From Paenibacillus massiliensis 2301065 = DSM 16942 (lineage in GTDB: Bacteria > Bacillota > Bacilli > Paenibacillales > Paenibacillaceae): a DNA stretch of 64,000 bases. The notes beneath the pieces are model-generated. The model did not search any database. It was not told the DNA's origin and was given only the letters and a program-made list of their open reading frames with translations. Of this stretch, positions 34,813-44,442 are shown piece by piece. The stretch is taken from positions 1 through 64,000 of the forward strand of contig NZ_KB898195.1 of the NCBI RefSeq assembly GCF_000377505.1. Direction: 5' to 3'. Each line of letters starts with the position of its first letter. Position 1 is the stretch's first letter. Both the position numbers and the translations under genes were made by a program.

Positions 34813-35931
34813 ATGACCCACACCAAGCAACTGACAACCATCCGTTATTCGGTAATTGTGCCAATGTATAATGAAGAAGCTGTCATTCAGGAAACCTATC
34901 GCAGAATAAAACACGTCATGCGCGAGCTAGGCGAGCCTTATGAGCTAATCTTTGTAAATGATGGCAGCAGCGATCGTAGCGCAGATATGATCAAGGATTA
35001 TAGCTCTACTGATGAGTCCGTTATCCTGGTTGATTTGTCCCGTAATTTCGGTCATCAGCTAGCCATTACAGCAGGAATGGATTATGCCATAGGTGATGCG
35101 GTCATTATTCTGGATGCAGATTTACAGGACCCACCTGAGCTGATCCCGGACATGGTCTCCAGATGGCAGGAAGGCTATGAGGTCGTCTATGCCCAGCGTG
35201 TCAAGCGTCACGGCGAATCCTGGTTCAAAAAGCAGTCCGCACGAGTATTCTATCGGCTCCTGCGCGCATCCACAGACATCTCAATCCCCGTCGACACAGG
35301 CGACTTCCGGTTAATGGACCGTAGGGTCGTGGATGAACTGAAGCGTCTGCCAGAGAACAATCGCTTCGTGCGAGGTCTGGTCAGTTGGGTGGGCTTTCGC
35401 CAGATTGCTGTGGAATATGAGCGGGATGAGCGATTTGCGGGGGAGACGAAATATCCGCTAAAACGGATGCTCAAGTTGTGTCTGGACGGCATGACTTCCT
35501 TCTCTTACAAGCCGCTGAAGCTGGCTGGATACCTCGGTGCTCTTCTCTCCCTCTCTGGCTTTCTGTATATGATCTATGTACTGTGTGTCCGTCTGTTCAC
35601 GGATAATGCCGTTAGAGGCTGGTCTTCACTAATCAGCCTACAGCTGATATTTGACGGCATGATTCTCGTCATCCTGGGGATTATCGGGGAATACGTAGGG
35701 CGGATCTATGATGAGACCAAGGCACGTCCGCTCTACATTGTCCGGGAATGTGTCGGGCTCGAACGTGGACAACAGCTCCACTCTTCTGAGCAAGCTGCCG
35801 GTGCCCAGCACAATGAAGATACCTATGATGCTAACGGTCCAACGGTGAGCCCTACAGCAAGCCCCGCGACAGCAAAGATGGTGTATACGCACGGAAGTCT
35901 GGATTCATCACGCCCGAGAAGAGGAGCTTGA
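34813..35931 (+). CDS. polyprenyl-phosphate sugar transferase, GT2 family (YkcC/DPM1-like)
   Basis: 372-aa GT2 enzyme. N-terminal GT-A fold: YSVIVPMYNEEAVIQETYRR, IFVNDGSSDRS, and the DXD-type ILDADLQDPPELIPDM. Two membrane helices are near residues 240-262 and 275-300. Makes a lipid-linked sugar (polyprenyl-phosphate hexose) as donor for the GT39 enzyme. ATG at 34813 with AAGGAGG 8 nt upstream, 13 bp after the GT39 stop. The C-terminal tail (about 320-372) is disordered and Ser/Thr/Pro/Ala-rich. Confidence 0.93.
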   Translation: MTHTKQLTTIRYSVIVPMYNEEAVIQETYRRIKHVMRELGEPYELIFVNDGSSDRSADMIKDYSSTDESVILVDLSRNFGHQLAITAGMDYAIGDAVIILDADLQDPPELIPDMVSRWQEGYEVVYAQRVKRHGESWFKKQSARVFYRLLRASTDISIPVDTGDFRLMDRRVVDELKRLPENNRFVRGLVSWVGFRQIAVEYERDERFAGETKYPLKRMLKLCLDGMTSFSYKPLKLAGYLGALLSLSGFLYMIYVLCVRLFTDNAVRGWSSLISLQLIFDGMILVILGIIGEYVGRIYDETKARPLYIVRECVGLERGQQLHSSEQAAGAQHNEDTYDANGPTVSPTASPATAKMVYTHGSLDSSRPRRGA

Positions 35932-35935
35932 ACGA

Positions 35936-36397
35936 ATGGAGCGAATAAGGTCAACTGAACCCACACCGCGGCAGACACGCGACCGCATTCTGCAAGTCCG
36001 GCCTACTTCCTTCTTTCGCTTCGCGATTGTAGGTGTGTTGAACACGGCGATAGATTACACTATTTTCCTATGGTTATCGTGGGTAGGGGTATCCATTGTG
36101 CTTGCCCAGGCTCTGTCCTATTCTGCTGGAACACTTAACAGCTATGTATTGAATCGAAATTGGACGTTCCATGAGCGGAATCTCTCTGGTACATGGAAGC
36201 CCTTCGTCTCTTTCATCGTGCTCAACCTGATTACACTAGGCTGCACTACGATGCTACTTAGTCTACTGGATCAGCTCACCGACTGGACATTGCCAATCTG
36301 CAAGCTGCTCGCTACATTTGCCGGTCTCATGATCAACTACACAGGGAGCCGGCTATGGGTCTTCGTTCCACGAAGTGCAGAGACAGAACAGACCTAG
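35936..36397 (+). CDS. GtrA family membrane protein
   Basis: 153-aa GtrA/DPMS-like protein with four hydrophobic helices (first about residues 27-48, FAIVGVLNTAIDYTIFLWLS) and the motif YVLNRNWTFH. This family helps flip or support polyprenyl-phosphate sugars for surface glycosylation. AGGAG lies 9 nt before ATG, and the upstream GT2 stop lies 4 bp before it. It completes the three-gene glycosylation unit. Confidence 0.92.
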   Translation: MERIRSTEPTPRQTRDRILQVRPTSFFRFAIVGVLNTAIDYTIFLWLSWVGVSIVLAQALSYSAGTLNSYVLNRNWTFHERNLSGTWKPFVSFIVLNLITLGCTTMLLSLLDQLTDWTLPICKLLATFAGLMINYTGSRLWVFVPRSAETEQT

Positions 36398-36431
36398 AGT
36401 GGCGTGTAAACAAAAGAAGACTTGGAACTTT

Positions 36432-36460
36432 TTGCCGGATGTCTCCTGGACGTGTACAAT
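36432..36460 (+). promoter_or_regulatory. promoter of the methyltransferase gene
   Basis: TTGCCG (36432-36437), 17-bp spacer, TACAAT (36455-36460), roughly 80 bp before the TTG start. Confidence 0.6.
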
Positions 36461-36548
36461 AAGTGTTGAACGATGCCAATGCTCACCATCTAACAGTCTG
36501 TTGCGGGAGCACGTATCGGTTCAATATGCAGAACAAGGGGGAGACAGC

Positions 36549-37370
36549 TTGATTCCCGAAGGAAATTTGCTGAGCAACATTGACCGTTTCACCGGATTCG
36601 CCGATGGCTATGATCGCAATCGTCCGCAGGCGCCTCAATTTGTCACTCGCATTCTTAGAGACTATCTGGGACACCGACCTGCACGAGTGGCTGATGTCGG
36701 CTGCGGCACCGGTTTGTCTACTTTTATATGGAAGGATGCTGCAGATCAGATCATCGGGGTTGAGCCCAGTCCGGATATGCTTACCTTAGCCAAGCACAAG
36801 CTGGCATTGTATACAGATGCCCCGCACATCAGCTTTGAACAGGGCTATTCCAACACCCTGCCACTACCCTCATCCTCCGTGGATATCATCACATGCTCGC
36901 AGTCCTTCCACTGGATGGAGCCGACAAGTACGCTGAAGGAAGCAGGACGTGTGCTTCGTGAGGGCGGAATATTTGCAGCCTATGACTGTGAATGGCCTCC
37001 TTGTGCGAATTGGCACATTGAGACAGCCTATATGGACATTCTGGACCACGCCAGCGATATTATTCATCGGCTCGCAGATCCCGAGAACCGTCCGCTTAAG
37101 CTGGATAAGTCTGCTCATCTGCGACGTCTGGAGGAGAGCCATGTCTTCCGTTACACCCGAGAAATCGGCTTCCATCACACCGAGATTGCCGACGCAGATC
37201 GTTATATCGGACTGGTGCTAAGTCAGGGTGGTGTCCAGACGGTATTCAAGCTGGGTTCGAAGGAGCTGGATCAGAAGCTGATTCGTTTTGCAGCACTGGT
37301 ACAGGACTATTTCCAAGGTCGGACGCTAGAAGTGGTATTCAGCTACCGGATGCGCCTGGGGATGAAGTAA
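36549..37370 (+). CDS. class I SAM-dependent methyltransferase
   Basis: 273-aa cytosolic methyltransferase. SAM motif I VADVGCGTGLSTFIW, motif II acidic GVEPSPDM, motif IV ITCSQSFHWME and the post-motif EAGRVLREGGIFAAYD indicate a Methyltransf_11 fold. Acceptor unknown. TTG start at 36549 follows AAGGGGGAG with 5 nt spacing; the reading extended 58 codons upstream would run back over the promoter and into the gtrA gene. Single gene. Confidence 0.9.
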   Translation: MIPEGNLLSNIDRFTGFADGYDRNRPQAPQFVTRILRDYLGHRPARVADVGCGTGLSTFIWKDAADQIIGVEPSPDMLTLAKHKLALYTDAPHISFEQGYSNTLPLPSSSVDIITCSQSFHWMEPTSTLKEAGRVLREGGIFAAYDCEWPPCANWHIETAYMDILDHASDIIHRLADPENRPLKLDKSAHLRRLEESHVFRYTREIGFHHTEIADADRYIGLVLSQGGVQTVFKLGSKELDQKLIRFAALVQDYFQGRTLEVVFSYRMRLGMK

Positions 37371-37521
37371 ATCTGCCCCTCAGGTGCGTGCGACTGCTCC
37401 AGTATGGGTTATCTTTTTTAAAGATATCCTCACACTCACAGCTTAATTCTAGACGTAATTCAGTATAGTTCATATGCGATCCAGACGCGTGCATCAGCGA
37501 TATACTCTTAGCTCAAAGCAT

Positions 37522-38259
37522 TTAACTCAACGTCAGCAGCGAATGCAGACGCTCCGGGTAATCCGTGATGATGCCACGTACTCCATAACCAAGGAATACT
37601 CTCATCTCTTCCTCATCATTAACCGTAAAGGGATGGTACGCTACTCCAGCTTCTGCTGCGGACTTCACCCACTCTGGAGTGATCGCCTCTTTATAAGCAT
37701 GAAGTGCCGTAGCACCAAGCGATTGTGCATATTCCCATGGACGATAGAGCCCTTCCATGTAGAGGACTCCCGTGCGGATATCCGGAGCTATCCGATGGCA
37801 TTCTACCAAGGAATAATGATTGAAGCTTGAGATGATAACCTGTTCCTCCAGACCGAAGCTTCGAACGGCAGCAATGACCTCTTCCTCCAGACCCTCATAA
37901 GGAACTATTCCATTTTTAAGCTCCAGATTCAATACAATCCCGTGCTCTCTCCCCAGTTCCAGCAGCTCATGTAGCTCCGGTACGCGCTCCCCCTGAAAGC
38001 TCGAGTCAAACCAGCTACCCGCATCAAGCGACTCCAGCTCTACACTGGTCACATCCTTAACCAAGCGTGGCAGACCGGTTGTACGCTCCAGAGACTCATC
38101 ATGAATCAGCACAAGCTTACCATCCTTTGTCCGCTGTACATCGGTCTCAATCCCCGTAGCACCCAACTCTATAGCCTGCCGAAAAGCAACCATGGTATTC
38201 TCCGGGCATGTACCGGATGCACCGCGATGGGCAAAATTAATAATTGGTGTTGTCGTCAT
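37522..38259 (-). CDS. glycerophosphodiester phosphodiesterase
   Basis: 245-aa GDPD with no signal peptide, so probably cytosolic. FAHRGASGTCPENTMVAF (catalytic HR and PEN), then GIETDVQRTKDGKLVLIHD (metal-binding Glu/Asp and catalytic His), and the C-terminal region VNDEEEMRVFLGYGVRGIITDYP. Hydrolyses glycerophosphodiesters to glycerol-3-phosphate and an alcohol. SD GGAGG 9 nt before ATG. Single gene, convergent with the methyltransferase gene. Confidence 0.95.
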   Translation of the reverse strand: MTTTPIINFAHRGASGTCPENTMVAFRQAIELGATGIETDVQRTKDGKLVLIHDESLERTTGLPRLVKDVTSVELESLDAGSWFDSSFQGERVPELHELLELGREHGIVLNLELKNGIVPYEGLEEEVIAAVRSFGLEEQVIISSFNHYSLVECHRIAPDIRTGVLYMEGLYRPWEYAQSLGATALHAYKEAITPEWVKSAAEAGVAYHPFTVNDEEEMRVFLGYGVRGIITDYPERLHSLLTLS

Positions 38260-38549
38260 CTATGTATACCTCCGTGTGTTTCTATTTTGATTCAGTCATC
38301 TCATATACACTAGTATGTCTATATATTTGTCCAAATCGTACTTACTATAACGTAACTTATTCATGTTCATGCTGTATGAAATAAATGTAAACCTATTGTG
38401 TGATTCGCAAACATCCGCTGACAGCGGGACACCAAACGGTGTTCAGCTACTGCTAGAATACTGGCTAGACGGTTGAAACGATCTAAATCATTCGATATGC
38501 TTGATGCCAGTTAAGAATGTAATACACACGAACCAAAGGAGAACAACCC

Positions 38550-39104
38550 ATGAACCCGCTGTACAATTTGAACATTGGACCGCCCGCTGCTGGCGAGATC
38601 AGACAGATTCACCGCGTATTTGAGCTGGCGATCAGGGATGCCTTCAAGCAAGAAGGACTGGAGGCGCACCTGGAGGATATCAAATACGAAATTAGCCATA
38701 AGCAGGAACGCTTGGCTAATGCCCTGTACACACAAGAGCCTGCGCTGCACTTCCTGGTCGCCCGAGTGCGTGACGAGGTGGTAGGCACGATTTCTTACGG
38801 CCCCTCTGGCCAGCTTATATCCGAATGCACCGACGGACAGCTGAAGGACGTTGGGGAACTGGGAAGTCTCTATATTCTACCTGACTATCAGAATTCTGGC
38901 ATTGGTTCTGCACTGATCAGTGAAATGGTACAGCAGTTGGACAAGCAGGGGATCGAGCAATTCTGCCTCGATAGCGGCTATCGACGAGCACAGGTGCGCT
39001 GGACCCGGAAGTTCGGGCCTCCCTACGCAATTGCAAAGGATCGCTGGGGACCGGATTCCCCGCATATGGTGTGGCTGTGTCAGGTGCAAGACTGGATCAA
39101 ATAA
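38550..39104 (+). CDS. GNAT family N-acetyltransferase
   Basis: 184-aa acetyltransferase. The acetyl-CoA motif A/B is seen as LGSLYILPDYQNSGIGSALISEM, followed by FCLDSGYRRAQVRWTRKFG. Substrate unknown. Preceded by AAAGGAG 11 nt before ATG; single gene with a terminator 10 bp after the stop. The gap 38260-38549 upstream shows only the divergent promoter region. Confidence 0.88.
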   Translation: MNPLYNLNIGPPAAGEIRQIHRVFELAIRDAFKQEGLEAHLEDIKYEISHKQERLANALYTQEPALHFLVARVRDEVVGTISYGPSGQLISECTDGQLKDVGELGSLYILPDYQNSGIGSALISEMVQQLDKQGIEQFCLDSGYRRAQVRWTRKFGPPYAIAKDRWGPDSPHMVWLCQVQDWIK

Positions 39105-39113
39105 AGCCTTCTT

Positions 39114-39138
39114 GAGGCGTGACAGACACCTCTTTTTT
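39114..39138 (+). terminator. terminator after the GNAT gene
   Basis: GAGGCGTG/CACCTC-type short stem (one mismatch) followed by TTTTTT, 10 bp after the stop. Confidence 0.55.
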
Positions 39139-39279
39139 CATAGCATCCCTCCCAAAACAGAAAGTGCGGACAGCATTGGAATTCTCCTCTGCATCCGCAC
39201 TTATTTACTCGTTTATTTACTCATTTATTACCTATTCTTTGTACATCATTCGATTACAAGCTATCCAGCCTGCCTGACA

Positions 39280-40791
39280 TTACTTTTTCGCCAGACGAAT
39301 AACGTTCCAGGAAGCCTTGTTCAGGCTAGCGGATACGACACCGCCATCCAGTTTCGCACTACCGCCGCTACGTGGCGCAACCTTCTCTTGTGCAGCCGAG
39401 TTGGTAGCCTTCAGATCATCACTTTCCATGACCAGATGCTCTACAATCTCGAAGCCCTCGAAGCTACGAACATCACAGTTCAGCTCCAGCGCATCATTCA
39501 GGTTACGGTTCACTGCGAAGATCGTCAGTTCCTCATTCTCTTCATTATAGACTACAGCGCTGTCCAGATAAGGCACATCTGTGAAGTCCTTGGAATCGTA
39601 CTTCGGCGAATCCACGACTGGCATCAGGGACACACCACGTCCAAAGCGAGATGCATGCATGTAAGGATAGAAGATGGTCTGCTTCCATGCTCTGCCGTTA
39701 TTCTCAGTCATGATTGGCGCAATGACATTGACCAATTGAGCCAGACAAGCCATACGTACCCGGTCTGCATGACGCAGGAAGGTGATCAGCATACTCCCTA
39801 CCAACAGCGCATCCTCGAAGGTATAGATATCCTCCAGCTGCGGCGGAGCAATCTGCCATGGCTCCATTTTGCTATCTGCTTCGTTGGAATGGAACCACAC
39901 ATTCCACTCGTCGAAGCTCAGCATCATGGTCTTCTTGCTACGCTTCTTCGCTTTGATATAATCACAAGTCGATTTAATCGTATGGATGAAATGATCCAGG
40001 TCCATCGTCAACGCGAGGAAATTCTCTGTATCATTGTCACGGTTGCCATAGTATTGGTGCAAGGAGATGTAGTCTACAGCATCATAGGTATGATCCAGCG
40101 TCACAGCTTCCCACTCAGGGAAAGTAGTCATTCCTGTATTAGAGCTACCGCAAGCGACCAGTTCAATATCCGGATCTACCCAACGCATAACCTTGGCTGC
40201 TTCCAATGCGATGCGACCATATTCATGCATCGTTTTGTGACCAATCTGCCACGGGCCATCCATCTCATTCCCTAGACACCAGGTCTTGATCTTATGCGGC
40301 TGCTCCACGCCATGACTGCGACGCAGATCACTCCAGTATGAACCACCCGGATGATTGCAGTATTCTACCAGATTGCGTGCGGCATCAATACCACGTGTCC
40401 CCAGGTTGACTGCCATCATGACCTCGGAGCCGACCTCACGAGTCCATTGGAAAAATTCATTCGTACCAATCTCGTTAGGCTCCACGGTTCTCCATGCGAG
40501 CTCCAAACGTTTGGGCCTGTCCGCAACCGGGCCTACACCATCCTCCCAGTTATAGCCCGATACGAAGTTACCACCTGGATAACGAATGATCGGTACGTCC
40601 AGCTCCTTCACTAATTCCTTCACGTCACTCCGGAAACCGCTCTCATTTGCCAACGGATGTGAGGGCTCATAGATACCTCCATATACAGCACGACCCAGAT
40701 GCTCAATAAAAGAGCCATATATACGTTTATCCACCTCTGCAATGCGGAACGACTTATCAATAATCATTTTTGCCTTTAAAGATTGTGCCAT
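39280..40791 (-). CDS. abfA: alpha-L-arabinofuranosidase, GH51
   Basis: 503-aa intracellular GH51 enzyme of the usual length. N-terminal YGSFIEHLGRAVYGGIYEPS and RYPGGNFVSGYNWEDGVGP are typical. The acid/base is Glu176 (CLGNEMDGPW) and the nucleophile is Glu295 (SFDEWNVW). A C-terminal beta domain ends at KASWNVIRLAKK. No signal peptide. It releases arabinose from imported arabino-oligosaccharides. ATG at 40791 has AAAGG 9 nt upstream; ATG 3 codons earlier is an alternative. It has its own promoter after the terminator of the sugar ABC operon, so its expression is separable from that operon. Confidence 0.96.
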   Translation of the reverse strand: MAQSLKAKMIIDKSFRIAEVDKRIYGSFIEHLGRAVYGGIYEPSHPLANESGFRSDVKELVKELDVPIIRYPGGNFVSGYNWEDGVGPVADRPKRLELAWRTVEPNEIGTNEFFQWTREVGSEVMMAVNLGTRGIDAARNLVEYCNHPGGSYWSDLRRSHGVEQPHKIKTWCLGNEMDGPWQIGHKTMHEYGRIALEAAKVMRWVDPDIELVACGSSNTGMTTFPEWEAVTLDHTYDAVDYISLHQYYGNRDNDTENFLALTMDLDHFIHTIKSTCDYIKAKKRSKKTMMLSFDEWNVWFHSNEADSKMEPWQIAPPQLEDIYTFEDALLVGSMLITFLRHADRVRMACLAQLVNVIAPIMTENNGRAWKQTIFYPYMHASRFGRGVSLMPVVDSPKYDSKDFTDVPYLDSAVVYNEENEELTIFAVNRNLNDALELNCDVRSFEGFEIVEHLVMESDDLKATNSAAQEKVAPRSGGSAKLDGGVVSASLNKASWNVIRLAKK

Positions 40792-40845
40792 GGATACCAT
40801 CCTTTCCAAATGTGAGGATACGGAGCCTCTCTTATCTGCAAGGAC

Positions 40846-40874
40846 AATATAACATGATGAAGATGGATGGTCAA
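40846..40874 (-). promoter_or_regulatory. promoter of the GH51 gene
   Basis: Minus strand: -35 TTGACC (40869-40874), 17-bp spacer, -10 TATATT (40846-40851), about 55 bp before the ATG. An A/T-rich inverted repeat, TTATTA/TAATAA around TACTTA (40880-40899), lies just upstream of the -35. Confidence 0.75.
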
Positions 40875-40939
40875 TATTTTTATTAATACTTAATAATAAC
40901 ATTAATTAAAATGAAAATGATACGGATCTCAGTCTTCTT

Positions 40940-40973
40940 AAAAGTAAAAGAAGGCCGCCTGTTTAGGCGACCT
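40940..40973 (-). terminator. terminator of the sugar ABC operon
   Basis: On the minus strand, stem AGGTCGCC / GGCGGCCT (8 bp with one T-G pair), 6-nt loop, then TTCTTTTACTTTT. It follows the second permease gene by about 35 bp and separates it from the GH51 gene. Confidence 0.85.
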
Positions 40974-41007
40974 CCCGACTTTGCATTGGATGTTCACGCA
41001 GACTGAT

Positions 41008-41874
41008 TTACTTGATTCCAGATATCGTGTAATTATCGATGATATACTTCTGGAACATGATAAAGATCAGGACGATTGGGATGACCATAAATGCCGATCC
41101 CGCCATCTGGAGCGCATAGGCGTTTTCGTTCTGGCCCTTGAGTAGGGAGAGTCCGACAGACAGTGTGTACAGCTTGTCATCATTGGCAATGATCAGCGGC
41201 CACAAGAAGCTGTTCCAGCCGCCAATAAAGGTAAGAATGGCCTGCACGGCGAGAATCGGCGATGAGATCGGCAATACGATTTGCAAAAAGGTTCTGAACT
41301 CTCCAGCCCCATCCAGGCGTGTCGCTTCGAGCAGCTCATCTGGAATCGTCGTCATGAACTGCCGGAACAAAAAGATCGCAAAGGCGCCGACCAGACCTGG
41401 CAACACCACCCCGGCCATCGTATTCACAAGACTCATCTGGTTCAGGATTAGATACACCGGTATCATCGTGACCTGACCAGGAATCATCATCGTAGCGAGC
41501 ACGAGGTAGAACAGGAAGCCACGGCCCTTGAATTTGAATTTGGCGAAGCCGTAGCCCGCCATGGCATTCAGGAACAGCACGAAGAAGGAGAAGAACACAA
41601 TAATAAGCGTATTGCCAAGATAAGTACCAAAGGCCATGTTATCGAACAAATTACGGAAATTATCAAGTGTGAACTGCTCCGGCCACAACGTCGGCGGAAT
41701 CTGTGTTACCTCACTCTCCGGCTTGAAGGCAGACAGTAGCATCCATATGAAGGGCAACAGCATCAGAACACCGCCAAGCGTCAACAGAATGGCAACAACC
41801 CAGCGGAAGGTCCTCACGCCCCCAGCAGTCCGCTCGCTCGTCACTCCGGCTTGCTGAATAGCTGATTTCATCAT
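41008..41874 (-). CDS. carbohydrate ABC transporter permease (MalG type)
   Basis: 288-aa inner-membrane permease with six helices (first about 25-47). EAA loop LLEATRLDGAGEFRTFLQIVLP, and the C-terminal FQKYIIDNYTISGIK is typical. Start: GAGGAGG 6 nt before the first of two adjacent ATGs. It follows the MalF-type permease by 11 bp. No ATPase is encoded nearby. The divergent GH94 gene suggests import of beta-linked glucooligosaccharides; the nearby GH51 gene is under separate control. Confidence 0.94.
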   Translation of the reverse strand: MMKSAIQQAGVTSERTAGGVRTFRWVVAILLTLGGVLMLLPFIWMLLSAFKPESEVTQIPPTLWPEQFTLDNFRNLFDNMAFGTYLGNTLIIVFFSFFVLFLNAMAGYGFAKFKFKGRGFLFYLVLATMMIPGQVTMIPVYLILNQMSLVNTMAGVVLPGLVGAFAIFLFRQFMTTIPDELLEATRLDGAGEFRTFLQIVLPISSPILAVQAILTFIGGWNSFLWPLIIANDDKLYTLSVGLSLLKGQNENAYALQMAGSAFMVIPIVLIFIMFQKYIIDNYTISGIK

Positions 41875-41885
41875 GTCACCCCTCC

Positions 41886-42770
41886 TCAGGCTTCTTCTTT
41901 ATTTTGCAATCTGAACTGGATTAGCGTAATGGTAATAATGGCGAAGAACAGCACGAAGGAGCCTGCCGCCGCATAGCCGAATTTACTGTACTGAAAGCCG
42001 TTCTGATAGATGAACAACGCTGCCGAGGTCGTTCCGTCCAGTGGTCCCCCTTGGGTCATGACAAAGGGCTCCTCAAAAAACTGCAGCCAGCCGATCATTG
42101 TCGTAATGGAGACGAAGAAAATGGCAAAACGGAGCTGCGGAAGCGTAATATACCAAATCTGCTGCCAGAGGTTGGCTCCGTCCAGCTCAGCTGCTTCATA
42201 ATAGGTCTTCGCAATACCTTTGATCGCAGCCAGAAATATAATCATGTTCAGTCCAATCCCGCGCCAGACGGCCAGAAGGATCAGAGCGATCTTCGCAAGA
42301 GTCGGGTTCGAGGTCAACCATCCTACAGGGTCCATTTCGACCTGGCCCAGCACATAGTTAAATAGCCCGAGCGATGGATTATACAGGTAGCTCCATATGA
42401 CGGCGACAGCGACTACATTCGTGACAGATGGTATATAGTAGATAACCCTGAACGACTGGAACAGCTTTGACTCTCCCATATTGATCAAAATAGCCACAGT
42501 GAGAGACAGCAGCAGCACCAGCGGAACACCGACGATGACGTAAAACAAGGTGTTCAGCATAGCCGTATGAAACGCCGGGTCAGTCAGGACGTTGACGTAA
42601 TTATTGAGTCCAGTGAACGATATATTCGCATAATCGACCAGACCTGCCAGATCCATATCCGTGAAGCTGATCACGAGGGCCAAGAGAATGGGCAGCAGAG
42701 AGAATAGCGTTAACAGAATCAGAGACGGCCCAATGAATAAATAGGGCACCAGCTTGGAGCTTCCTTTCAT
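41886..42770 (-). CDS. carbohydrate ABC transporter permease (MalF type)
   Basis: 294-aa permease with six hydrophobic helices. EAA loop YEAAELDGANLWQQIWYITL and the MTQGGPLDGTTSAALFIYQ motif belong to the UgpA/LacF-like group. ATG at 42770 preferred because AAAGGA is 9 nt upstream. It lies between the binding protein gene and the MalG-type permease in one minus-strand operon controlled from the divergent operator region at 44221. Confidence 0.94.
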   Translation of the reverse strand: MKGSSKLVPYLFIGPSLILLTLFSLLPILLALVISFTDMDLAGLVDYANISFTGLNNYVNVLTDPAFHTAMLNTLFYVIVGVPLVLLLSLTVAILINMGESKLFQSFRVIYYIPSVTNVVAVAVIWSYLYNPSLGLFNYVLGQVEMDPVGWLTSNPTLAKIALILLAVWRGIGLNMIIFLAAIKGIAKTYYEAAELDGANLWQQIWYITLPQLRFAIFFVSITTMIGWLQFFEEPFVMTQGGPLDGTTSAALFIYQNGFQYSKFGYAAAGSFVLFFAIITITLIQFRLQNKEEA

Positions 42771-42823
42771 ATCCTCACTTCCTTTGCAGTAGATGGCGAC
42801 CATTACTTTCTGGGCTTGTGAAG

Positions 42824-44071
42824 CTATTTCTTAAGAATACTTACAGCCTGTTCATTGAAGGCATCCAGCTCTGTCTGTACATCGGCGCCTCCCCGATAAA
42901 TCCGTTCGAAGCTCTTCAGGTATTGCTGTGCGATCTCTTCCCACGCTGCTAGCTGTGGCATGGGCTGTGCCTTATCCAATTGACCACGGATCACCTGCAT
43001 ATGCTCATCATTCTGTAATGATGGGTCCTCCCACGCCTCCTTTGCGGCTGGCAGAACACTCGCCAACTCCATCCACTTCAGCTGATTCTCAGGCTTGCTC
43101 ATAAAAGCAAGAAAGCGTGCAGCCTCCTCCTGATGCTCGCTGAACTGGAAGACCGACAAATTAGAGCCTCCCAGCACGGAGAGATTGTTCTCCTTGGTCG
43201 GCAGCTCTGCTACAGCCCATTTCCCTTCCAGCTCTGGTGCCTGCTCCTGAATCTGCTTGATCATGAACGGCCCGCTAATGAACATGGGCACGATCCCATC
43301 CCCCTTCAAGCCCTGAATAGAGTCGATGCCAAGATCCAGTGCATTGGAGCCATTTTGGAAAAAGCTATTTAAATACGTCACCGCCTCCACGAACTCTGGT
43401 TGATTGAACAGCGGATTTCCCTGTGCATCAATCAGCTCAGAGCCGTTCTGACGTGCCATCATGAAGGATAGCGACTGTTCCTTATTACTAAAAGCAATTC
43501 CGTACTTGCCTTCTCCCCTGGCTGCGAGCTTCTCGGCTGCATCCGCCAGGTCCCCCCAGGTCTTGGGTCCATCCTCATAGCCGACCTCGGCTAGCAAGTC
43601 TGTGCGGTAAAAGAGCACCTGTGCCTCAGTGTACCAAGGAACGCCCACCGTCTTGCCATCATACTGCGTGGTGGATACTGCACCTTCAAAGAAGTTCTCC
43701 TGGCCGAGCTCGGGATAGGTCCGGGCGTAAGGGGTAATATCCAGCAGGGCTCCAGCATGCGCGAACTCCGGCACCCACGATGTACCCATCTGCACGATAT
43801 CTGGGCCCGACTTGGAGCCTACTGCGGTCAGCAGCTTGTCATGAGCATTAGCCCACGGCAGTGCCTGCACCTCTACCCGAATGTCCGGATTCTCCTGCTC
43901 GAATTGTGCGGCCATCTCTGGTAGCGCCTTGGCCTCAGCTCCCATTCCCCATACGGTCAGCGTTGTAATTCCATCTTGATCTGCGTTGGAGTCGCTGGAT
44001 GAACAGCCTGCCAATACGCCTGCCAGCAGCGTGGCTACAACGATGAGGGTCCCCCATTTTTTGATCCACAT
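42824..44071 (-). CDS. extracellular sugar-binding lipoprotein of ABC transporter
   Basis: 415-aa family 1 solute-binding protein. Signal peptide with lipobox LAGC (Cys near residue 22), then a Ser/Asp linker. Family segments TLTVWGMGAEAKALPEMAAQ, GKTVGVPWYTEAQVLFYRTD and LGGSNLSVFQFSEHQEEAARF. ATG at 44071 chosen: GGGAGG is 8 nt upstream, and the start gives a proper signal peptide. First gene of the operon, divergent from the GH94 gene; both promoters carry the same operator sequence. Confidence 0.94.
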   Translation of the reverse strand: MWIKKWGTLIVVATLLAGVLAGCSSSDSNADQDGITTLTVWGMGAEAKALPEMAAQFEQENPDIRVEVQALPWANAHDKLLTAVGSKSGPDIVQMGTSWVPEFAHAGALLDITPYARTYPELGQENFFEGAVSTTQYDGKTVGVPWYTEAQVLFYRTDLLAEVGYEDGPKTWGDLADAAEKLAARGEGKYGIAFSNKEQSLSFMMARQNGSELIDAQGNPLFNQPEFVEAVTYLNSFFQNGSNALDLGIDSIQGLKGDGIVPMFISGPFMIKQIQEQAPELEGKWAVAELPTKENNLSVLGGSNLSVFQFSEHQEEAARFLAFMSKPENQLKWMELASVLPAAKEAWEDPSLQNDEHMQVIRGQLDKAQPMPQLAAWEEIAQQYLKSFERIYRGGADVQTELDAFNEQAVSILKK

Positions 44072-44220
44072 AAGTGTATCCTCCCGTCTTATTCCGCCTT
44101 TACAAGGTTCGTATGCCATCATATCCAACAGAAAATGTACACACTTCGCTATAGATTTTGCTTTTTGCTGGGTTCAGCTTAGTTTAGAGATTTTCACGAC
44201 ATAGGTTAGAGTTTTCACCA

Positions 44221-44236
44221 ATAGAAACGTTTCGAT
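44221..44236 (-). promoter_or_regulatory. LacI-type operator copy 1 (sugar ABC promoter)
   Basis: ATAGAAACGTTTCGAT contains the perfect palindrome GAAACGTTTC. It starts 4 bp downstream of the -10 of the ABC operon promoter and covers the predicted transcription start. The same 15-mer recurs at 44487. The LacI regulator downstream of the GH94 gene is the likely binder. Confidence 0.75.
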
Positions 44237-44240
44237 TAAC

Positions 44241-44269
44241 ATTATAGACCAACTTGTAACCGCATTCAA
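44241..44269 (-). promoter_or_regulatory. promoter of the sugar ABC operon
   Basis: Minus strand: -35 TTGAAT (44264-44269), 17-bp spacer, perfect -10 TATAAT (44241-44246). The operator copy begins 4 bp downstream. Confidence 0.75.
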
Positions 44270-44442
44270 TATGGATAATTTGATGGAACTCCTAAAATAT
44301 AGAGCATAAACTTCGCTCTTCATACAAAAGTTTAAAGCTTAGTCCTTGCAACTCAACTAGATACTCGTTAGATACCCGTTCTCAGAGCATTCCAAACAGA
44401 AGAAAATTAGCGGTTTTCTGCATTTTTTTCTGTTTACCCTGT

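Noticed and set aside
38920..40275. Long plus-strand ORF (about 450 codons)
   Set aside because: It is antisense to the GH51 gene, which has intact catalytic residues and its own promoter; the ORF is a frame shadow with no motifs.
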